Assembly (NCBI GenBank): GCA_902588335.1 | Contig: CACIOV010000012.1 | Span: forward strand, 1-17,573 | Length of the DNA stretch: 17,573 nt | DNA from: an uncultured Pelagibacteraceae bacterium | GTDB lineage: Bacteria; Pseudomonadota; Alphaproteobacteria; Pelagibacterales; Pelagibacteraceae | Direction of reading: 5' to 3' | Part shown: piece by piece, positions 12,668 to 17,573 of the stretch | Layout: every line of letters begins with the position of its first letter | How positions within the stretch are numbered: position 1 is the stretch's first letter | Program-made: the position numbers and the translations under genes | Notes under the pieces: generated by a model | What the model was told of the DNA's origin: nothing | Seen by the model: only the letters and a program-made list of their open reading frames with translations | The model's database searches: none

Positions 12668-13831
12668 TTAGAGCAACTTTATCAATTTTTTGTATTCAGT
12701 AAAGGTAGTCTGGCACATTTTATCAACATCAAATTTTTTCAATACATTTTTTCTACCTTCAATACCGATAGATTTCAATGTATTGTAGTCTTTTTGCATC
12801 ACTTCAACTATTGTGCTAGCTAAAGAATTCGAATCTTTGTTTTTAAATAAATAACCTGTCTTATCTTTAGTTATAGTTTCCATTGAGCCTCCTATATCAC
12901 TTGCAATTATAGGAATTTGCATCGACTGCGCTTCTACTGACACTCTTCCAAAGGCTTCTGGCTCACTAGAGCAAGAACAAACTAAGTTTGAAATTCCATA
13001 AGCTATTGGCATTTCTTCACAGTGATCTATAAACTTAACTATCTTATTCAATCTATACTGTTGCACTAAATCAAGAAGTTGTTTTTTATAAACATTTCTT
13101 CCCTGTTCATTTCCAAGAATAATTGTTTCAAAAGGCAGTATATCGCTTTTTTCAGAAAGTAATTTAATGGCTTCAATGAATATTTTCTGTCCTTTCCAAT
13201 ATGTTAATCTCCCTGGTAGCAAAATAATAAATTTATTTCTGTCTATATTATTTTTTTTAGCAAACTTTTCTAACTTTATGGGTAAAATTTTTTGAAAATT
13301 AAAATAATTAGTATTTATACCTCTAAAAATTACTAGGAGTTTTCTTTTATTTCCTAAAAAAAATTTTCCATAATTATCGTTAATATGAGAAAAAATAAAA
13401 TTAGAACCTGCTATAACCAAATCCGATCGTACCATAATTGAATTATAAAATTTTTTAATACTACTGCTAAAATTATATGTTCCATGAAATGTTGTTACAA
13501 TCTTTCTAAAAGTCAGCTTCGCTGCAAAAAAACAAGACCATGCAGGCATACGACTTCTAGCGTGAATAATATTAATATTATAAATTAGCGCTATAAAAGA
13601 AATCATTATTGTATTAAACAAAACTAAAATTGGATTTTTTGAATGGACTGGTAGCCTAAATACCTTTACTTTTTTTTTATCAATAAATTTAAGTAATTCT
13701 CCTCCACTGGTAACAATAAAAGATTTACAACCTTGCTCGAATAAATAATGAGCTAAATCATAGCACCCTGTTTCGGCTCCTCCATAACCCAATCTAGGTA
13801 TAACCTGTAAAACTTTGATTTTTTTTTTCAT
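12668..13831 (-). CDS. GT4-family glycosyltransferase
   Basis: A 387-residue GT-B fold glycosyltransferase of family 4, likely transferring a sugar from a nucleotide donor to a cell-envelope glycan or lipid. The N-terminal acceptor domain starts VLQVIPRLGYGGAE (7-20), the usual glycine loop. The C-terminal donor domain has PGRLTYWKGQ at 206-215 (Arg208, Lys213 for phosphate) and the E-x7-E motif EAFGRVSVE at 292-300. ASDIGGSMETI at 310-320 and TGYLF at 325-329 are also typical. There is no signal peptide; a hydrophobic stretch at 67-84 could touch the membrane. It is the first gene of the minus-strand operon, 3 nt before thrS. A run of ten A immediately follows the ATG. The donor and acceptor cannot be told from sequence. 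Confidence 0.88.
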   Translation of the reverse strand: MKKKIKVLQVIPRLGYGGAETGCYDLAHYLFEQGCKSFIVTSGGELLKFIDKKKVKVFRLPVHSKNPILVLFNTIMISFIALIYNINIIHARSRMPAWSCFFAAKLTFRKIVTTFHGTYNFSSSIKKFYNSIMVRSDLVIAGSNFIFSHINDNYGKFFLGNKRKLLVIFRGINTNYFNFQKILPIKLEKFAKKNNIDRNKFIILLPGRLTYWKGQKIFIEAIKLLSEKSDILPFETIILGNEQGRNVYKKQLLDLVQQYRLNKIVKFIDHCEEMPIAYGISNLVCSCSSEPEAFGRVSVEAQSMQIPIIASDIGGSMETITKDKTGYLFKNKDSNSLASTIVEVMQKDYNTLKSIGIEGRKNVLKKFDVDKMCQTTFTEYKKLIKLL

Positions 13832-13840
13832 AATTTTGAA

Positions 13841-13852
13841 ATATTATAATAT
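13841..13852. promoter_or_regulatory. bidirectional -10 palindrome between divergent genes
   Basis: ATATTATAATAT is a perfect 12-bp palindrome holding TATAAT on both strands (13845-13850 plus; 13848-13843 minus) in a 26-bp gap. Initiation 6-8 nt downstream would fall at about 13857 on the plus strand, at the hydrolase ATG (13858), and at about 13836 on the minus strand, 5 nt before the glycosyltransferase ATG. Neither gene has a Shine-Dalgarno, consistent with leaderless or near-leaderless mRNAs. No good -35 was found on either side. Confidence 0.45.
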
Positions 13853-13857
13853 GTCAC

Positions 13858-14625
13858 ATGAGCTACAAAAGATCTAAATATTTTACAACTTCAGGCAAAA
13901 GAAAAATTAAATATTTGTTTATTAAAAAAAATAGCCAAATTACAGTAGTTTTTTTTCATGGTTTTATGTCTGATATGATTGGAGCAAAACCTAGTGTTAT
14001 ACAAAAATTTTGTAAGAGGCAAAAATTAGATTTTTTAAAATTTGAATACTCAGGCCACGGTAAATCTAGCGGCAAATTCATTAAAGGAAACATATCCAAA
14101 TGGACAGATGATGCTAAGCAATTAATTAAATCAAAAATTAAAAAAAATAAAAATTTAATTTTTATAGGATCGAGTATGGGCAGTTGGATTGCTTTGAATT
14201 TATTTCCGTATTTTAAAAAGAAGATAAGAGGGTTTATTGGCATATCTTCCGCTCCAGAATTTCTAGAAGAATTAATGTGGAAAAAATTTAATAATAAAAT
14301 AAAAAAAACAATTATGTCTAAAAAAATTTATCACCTCGAGCATGGTGGATTTAATTACCCACTTACTAAACAATTAATTTTAGATGGAAGAAAAAATAAA
14401 ATATTAAATAATAAAATTAATTTAAATATACCTATTGTTTTATTTCACGGAACAAAAGATGATGTAGTTCCATTAAATTTTTCAAGAAAAATTTTAAAAA
14501 TTTTCAAAAAATCAAAAAAAAAATTAATTAAAATAAAGAACGGAGATCATAGTTTATCTAGAAAAAATGACTTAAAAAAAATATGCAGTGAATTAAATCG
14601 CATGATAAATGATCTTCAACTCTAA
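13858..14625 (+). CDS. ABHD10-like alpha/beta hydrolase (probable esterase/thioesterase)
   Basis: A 255-residue cytoplasmic serine hydrolase. The oxyanion region is VVFFHGFMSDMIGAK (30-44). The nucleophile elbow is IGSSMGSW at 103-110, with Ser106 in G-x-S-x-G. The acid is Asp201 in HGTKDDVVP (197-205) and the base is His231 in NGDHSLS. The order and spacing, with SGHGKSSGKF at 65-74 and a KW pair just after, resemble mitochondrial ABHD10 and its alphaproteobacterial relatives, which act on acyl thioesters or acyl glucuronides; transfer of that activity here is inference. It lacks a signal peptide. It is divergent from the glycosyltransferase and its stop abuts the gltB stop with no bases between. 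No Shine-Dalgarno is present. Confidence 0.85.
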   Translation: MSYKRSKYFTTSGKRKIKYLFIKKNSQITVVFFHGFMSDMIGAKPSVIQKFCKRQKLDFLKFEYSGHGKSSGKFIKGNISKWTDDAKQLIKSKIKKNKNLIFIGSSMGSWIALNLFPYFKKKIRGFIGISSAPEFLEELMWKKFNNKIKKTIMSKKIYHLEHGGFNYPLTKQLILDGRKNKILNNKINLNIPIVLFHGTKDDVVPLNFSRKILKIFKKSKKKLIKIKNGDHSLSRKNDLKKICSELNRMINDLQL

Positions 14626-17573
14626 TTATATTGCTTTTGAAATTTTTGGTTTTGATGTTAATGGATTTAATAATTTATCAAGCATTTCTTTTGGACAAAC
14701 TTGTTTAAAATTTTTCACTTCATTATTATAATTTTCTAATATTTTGTTAGCTATTTTAGACTGCGTTTCTTTATAATGTTCGTTAATTAATCTTTTTAAA
14801 TAATTTTTCCAATAATCGGTTTCAGGTATTTGCCAAATTACTGAACTTGGATTTACATAATTTTCAAACTCTTTATTTGGATCGTAAATAAATGACATTC
14901 CTCCAGTCATACCCGCTGCAAAATTATCGCCCACTTTACCTAAGATAATTACTGTTCCGCCAGTCATATATTCGCAACCATTAGAATCACAACCTTCGAT
15001 CACCGCTTCCGCACCAGAATTTCTAACAGCAAATCTTTCCCCGGTTTGTCCTGCCGCAAAAAGTTTACCGGAAGTTGCTCCATAAAGTACTGTATTACCT
15101 ATAATAGTATTTTCATCACTAATTAAATTACTCTCCAAGGGAGGTTTGATTACTATTGTCGCCCCAGAAAGTCCTTTACCTACATAATCATTTGCATCTC
15201 CAATAACATTTAACTTTAAACCTTTTATTCCAAAAGCTCCGAATGATTGACCCGCTGATCCTGAAAAATTAATTTCAACTGTATTATCCTCAATGCCTTT
15301 ATTACCAAATTTTTTGAAAATATAATGTGATAAACGTGTTCCCACCGCTCTGTGAGTATTTTTAATTTTATAATTTAATTTAATTTTATTTTTTTGAAAA
15401 ATAAAACTCTTTACTTCATCATAAATTTTTTCATCTAGAGTAGAAGGAACTTTGTTTATTAAATTTGATTCACAATATCTTTTATTTTTACCAGGATCGG
15501 CTTGAACTAATAATGGATTAAGATCCAAATCATCTAAATTGGATGTGCCTATACTTACTTGTTTTAAGAGGTCAGTCCTTCCAATAATTTCTTTTAAATT
15601 TTTAAATCCTAAATCTGCTAAAATTTCTCTAACCTCCTGAGCTATAAAGGTAAATAAATTAACCACTTTTTCAGGCGTTCCACTAAATTTTTTTCTTAAA
15701 TTGAAATCTTGAGAACAAATACCTACTGGACAAGTATTCGAATGACATTGACGTACCATAATGCATCCCATAGCAACTAGTGAGGTTGTTCCAATTCCAA
15801 ACTCTTCTGCTCCCATCATCGCTGCTGTTACTACATCTCTACCAGTTTTTATTCCTCCGTCAGTTCTCAATGTTACTTGATGTCTAAGACCGTTTAAGGT
15901 TAAAATTTGATTTGCTTCAGTAAGTCCCATTTCCCAGGGTATCCCAACGTGTTTTATACTTGTTTGCGGACTAGCTCCTGTGCCGCCTGAGTGTCCTGAA
16001 ATTAAAATTATGTCCGCTTTTGCTTTTGCTACCCCAGCAGCAATGGTTCCAACACCAGTTGATGCTACTAATTTAACCCCGACTCTTGCGTTAGGATTAA
16101 TTTGTTTAAGATCATAAATAAGCTGGGCTAAATCCTCTATAGAATAAATATCGTGATGTGGGGGTGGTGATATTAGAGTTACTCCCGGAGTTGAATGTCT
16201 TAATTTTGCAATTTCTTTTGATACTTTAAAACCAGGCAGTTGTCCTCCTTCCCCTGGCTTAGCGCCCTGTGCAATTTTTATTTCTATTTCTTTACAATTA
16301 TTTAAATACTCAATAGTTACCCCAAATCTCGCGGAAGCTATTTGTTTAACCTTCGAATTGGCACTGTCTCCATTTTTCATTTTAGCAAATCTTTTTGGAT
16401 CTTCTCCTCCTTCTCCGCTACATGAAGCAGCTCCGATTCTATTCATTGCTATTGCTAAAGTTTCGTGAGCTTCTGCTGACAAAGCACCATGCGACATGCT
16501 CCCGCTTCCAAATCTTTTTCTTAAACTATCTACTGATTCAACTTCATTAATGTTAACTTTTTTTGTCGATTTTTTAAAATCCAAAAGGTCTCTTAAGTTA
16601 ATTCTGGGTAAATCATAAATACCTTGAACATATTTTTTATAACTCTCATATGAATTGGTGGTCACCGAATGTTGTAGCAGATGAATTAATTGACCTTGAT
16701 ATTGATGATTTTCACCATTTTTTCTGTATTTGTAAATGCCACCTATGGGAAGAATTGATATATTTTTTTGAAAAGCTTTTTTGTGCAACGCTTTTATTTT
16801 TTTTTCAATTCCATAAATACCAATACCTGATATTCGAGATATCATTCCTGGAAAATATTTAGATACAATTGCTCTGCTTAGTCCTACAGCTTCAAAATTA
16901 CATCCGCCTCTATAAGAACTTAAAACTGAAATACCCATTTTAGACATAATTTTTAATAGACCATTATCTACAGATTTAATATATCTTTGAATGCACTCCT
17001 TATAACTAAACTTGCCAAATAATTTTTTTTCATATCTTTGGTAAATTGAATCAAAAACCAAGTAAGGATTGATAATTGTTGCACCAACACCTAATAAAAC
17101 TGCAAAGGAATGGGTATCTAGAACTTCTCCGGTTTGAACACTGATTGAAGCAAAACCCCTTATGCCTAAATTGACCAGCTTAGAATTTACTGCCCCAAAC
17201 GCAAGAATCATTGGTATTGCAGCTTTTTTGTCAGAAATTTTTTTATCACTCAAAATTAAATGTTTGCATCCCTCTCTAATGGCAATTTCAGATTCTGAGC
17301 ATAACTGATCTAATCTTTTTTTTAAATTAGTATGAACATCAAATGTGCAGTCTAAAACTTTTATACTATCTTTAAAAAAAGCTGTAAATTTTTCAAACTG
17401 ATTGTTAGATAAAATTGGACTTTCTAATACATAAATATTGTCTTTGGTTAAATTTTCAAAATCAAGAATATTACCTAGATTTCCAAATCGAGTTTTTAAA
17501 CTCATCACCTCATTTTCTCTCAATGAATCAATGGGTGGGTTTGTAACTTGACTAAAATTTTGTCTAAAAAAAT
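14626..17573 (-). CDS. gltB: glutamate synthase (NADPH) large subunit, partial at right edge
   Basis: The C-terminal 981 residues of GltB, which makes two glutamates from glutamine and 2-oxoglutarate with GltD. The frame stays open through the right edge, and the 16 codons before the TTG at 17523 read as GltB (QVTNPPID), so that TTG is not the start. The N-terminal glutaminase domain lies outside. Numbered from the TTG codon, the central domain is about 1-300; the FMN domain follows (GSGSMSHGALSAEAHETLA at 340-358, GEGGEDPKRF at 370-379, KPGEGGQLPG at 422-431, SGHSGGTGASP at 509-519, TDGGIKTGRDV at 554-564). The 3Fe-4S ligands are Cys587, Cys593 and Cys598. The GXGXG beta-helix domain is at about 720-900. 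No key residue is missing in the visible part. Confidence 0.97.
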   Translation of the reverse strand, partial: FFRQNFSQVTNPPIDSLRENEVMSLKTRFGNLGNILDFENLTKDNIYVLESPILSNNQFEKFTAFFKDSIKVLDCTFDVHTNLKKRLDQLCSESEIAIREGCKHLILSDKKISDKKAAIPMILAFGAVNSKLVNLGIRGFASISVQTGEVLDTHSFAVLLGVGATIINPYLVFDSIYQRYEKKLFGKFSYKECIQRYIKSVDNGLLKIMSKMGISVLSSYRGGCNFEAVGLSRAIVSKYFPGMISRISGIGIYGIEKKIKALHKKAFQKNISILPIGGIYKYRKNGENHQYQGQLIHLLQHSVTTNSYESYKKYVQGIYDLPRINLRDLLDFKKSTKKVNINEVESVDSLRKRFGSGSMSHGALSAEAHETLAIAMNRIGAASCSGEGGEDPKRFAKMKNGDSANSKVKQIASARFGVTIEYLNNCKEIEIKIAQGAKPGEGGQLPGFKVSKEIAKLRHSTPGVTLISPPPHHDIYSIEDLAQLIYDLKQINPNARVGVKLVASTGVGTIAAGVAKAKADIILISGHSGGTGASPQTSIKHVGIPWEMGLTEANQILTLNGLRHQVTLRTDGGIKTGRDVVTAAMMGAEEFGIGTTSLVAMGCIMVRQCHSNTCPVGICSQDFNLRKKFSGTPEKVVNLFTFIAQEVREILADLGFKNLKEIIGRTDLLKQVSIGTSNLDDLDLNPLLVQADPGKNKRYCESNLINKVPSTLDEKIYDEVKSFIFQKNKIKLNYKIKNTHRAVGTRLSHYIFKKFGNKGIEDNTVEINFSGSAGQSFGAFGIKGLKLNVIGDANDYVGKGLSGATIVIKPPLESNLISDENTIIGNTVLYGATSGKLFAAGQTGERFAVRNSGAEAVIEGCDSNGCEYMTGGTVIILGKVGDNFAAGMTGGMSFIYDPNKEFENYVNPSSVIWQIPETDYWKNYLKRLINEHYKETQSKIANKILENYNNEVKNFKQVCPKEMLDKLLNPLTSKPKISKAI

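Noticed and set aside
17521..17523. TTG as the start of gltB
   Set aside because: Codons upstream remain open to the window edge and encode recognisable GltB sequence (QVTNPPID), so the gene is merely cut by the window.

Overview
The window reads as a piece of a very AT-rich, highly compacted marine alphaproteobacterial chromosome, most likely SAR11 (Pelagibacterales). This rests on base composition, near-zero intergenic spacing, strongly Lys/Ile/Asn-biased proteins, a secreted MORN-repeat protein of the kind common in that clade, and protein sequences that look alphaproteobacterial. The assignment is inference; no 16S or phylogeny is available here.

Layout. (1) Left accessory block, about 1-4166: the tail of an unknown gene at the edge; a possible 16-residue membrane microprotein on the minus strand; a secreted MORN-repeat protein (252-1535, +); a PAPS-type sulfotransferase (1548-2375, -); a truncated tRNA-Ser-like sequence with a UGA anticodon (2393-2454, -); and a very charged coiled-coil / single-helix protein (2592-4166, +). 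The start region of the last gene folds into a hairpin that displays its Shine-Dalgarno sequence. (2) Core translation operon, 13831 down to 4167, all minus strand. In transcription order it is a GT4 glycosyltransferase, thrS, infC, rpmI, rplT, pheS, pheT, lepA and an intact tRNA-Ser(GGA). Junctions are overlapping or a few bases long, except short gaps before rpmI (a probable internal promoter) and before pheS. (3) An ABHD10-like alpha/beta hydrolase (13858-14625, +) is divergent from the glycosyltransferase across a 26-bp gap holding a perfect ATATTATAATAT palindrome. (4) gltB, the large subunit of glutamate synthase (14626 to the right edge, -), is missing its N-terminal glutaminase domain only because the window ends.

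How it works together. The central operon supplies charging of Thr, Phe and Ser tRNAs (substrates or enzymes), initiation factor 3, two 50S proteins and the ribosome rescue/back-translocation GTPase EF4, so it is a translation module. gltB belongs to ammonium assimilation. The left block is the variable part. The 62-bp tRNA-Ser 3'-end repeat (2393-2454 and 4167-4228, 57/62 identical, same orientation) brackets the coiled-coil gene like the ends of a decayed tRNA-targeted insertion, or it marks a decayed tandem tRNA pair.

The best candidates for something undescribed are the coiled-coil gene with its start-codon hairpin, the tRNA-Ser(UGA) remnant with a covarying variable arm but no recognisable 5' half, and the 16-codon membrane ORF with a consensus ribosome-binding site. 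No CRISPR array, transposase, integrase, phage gene, rRNA or obvious strong intrinsic terminator was seen.
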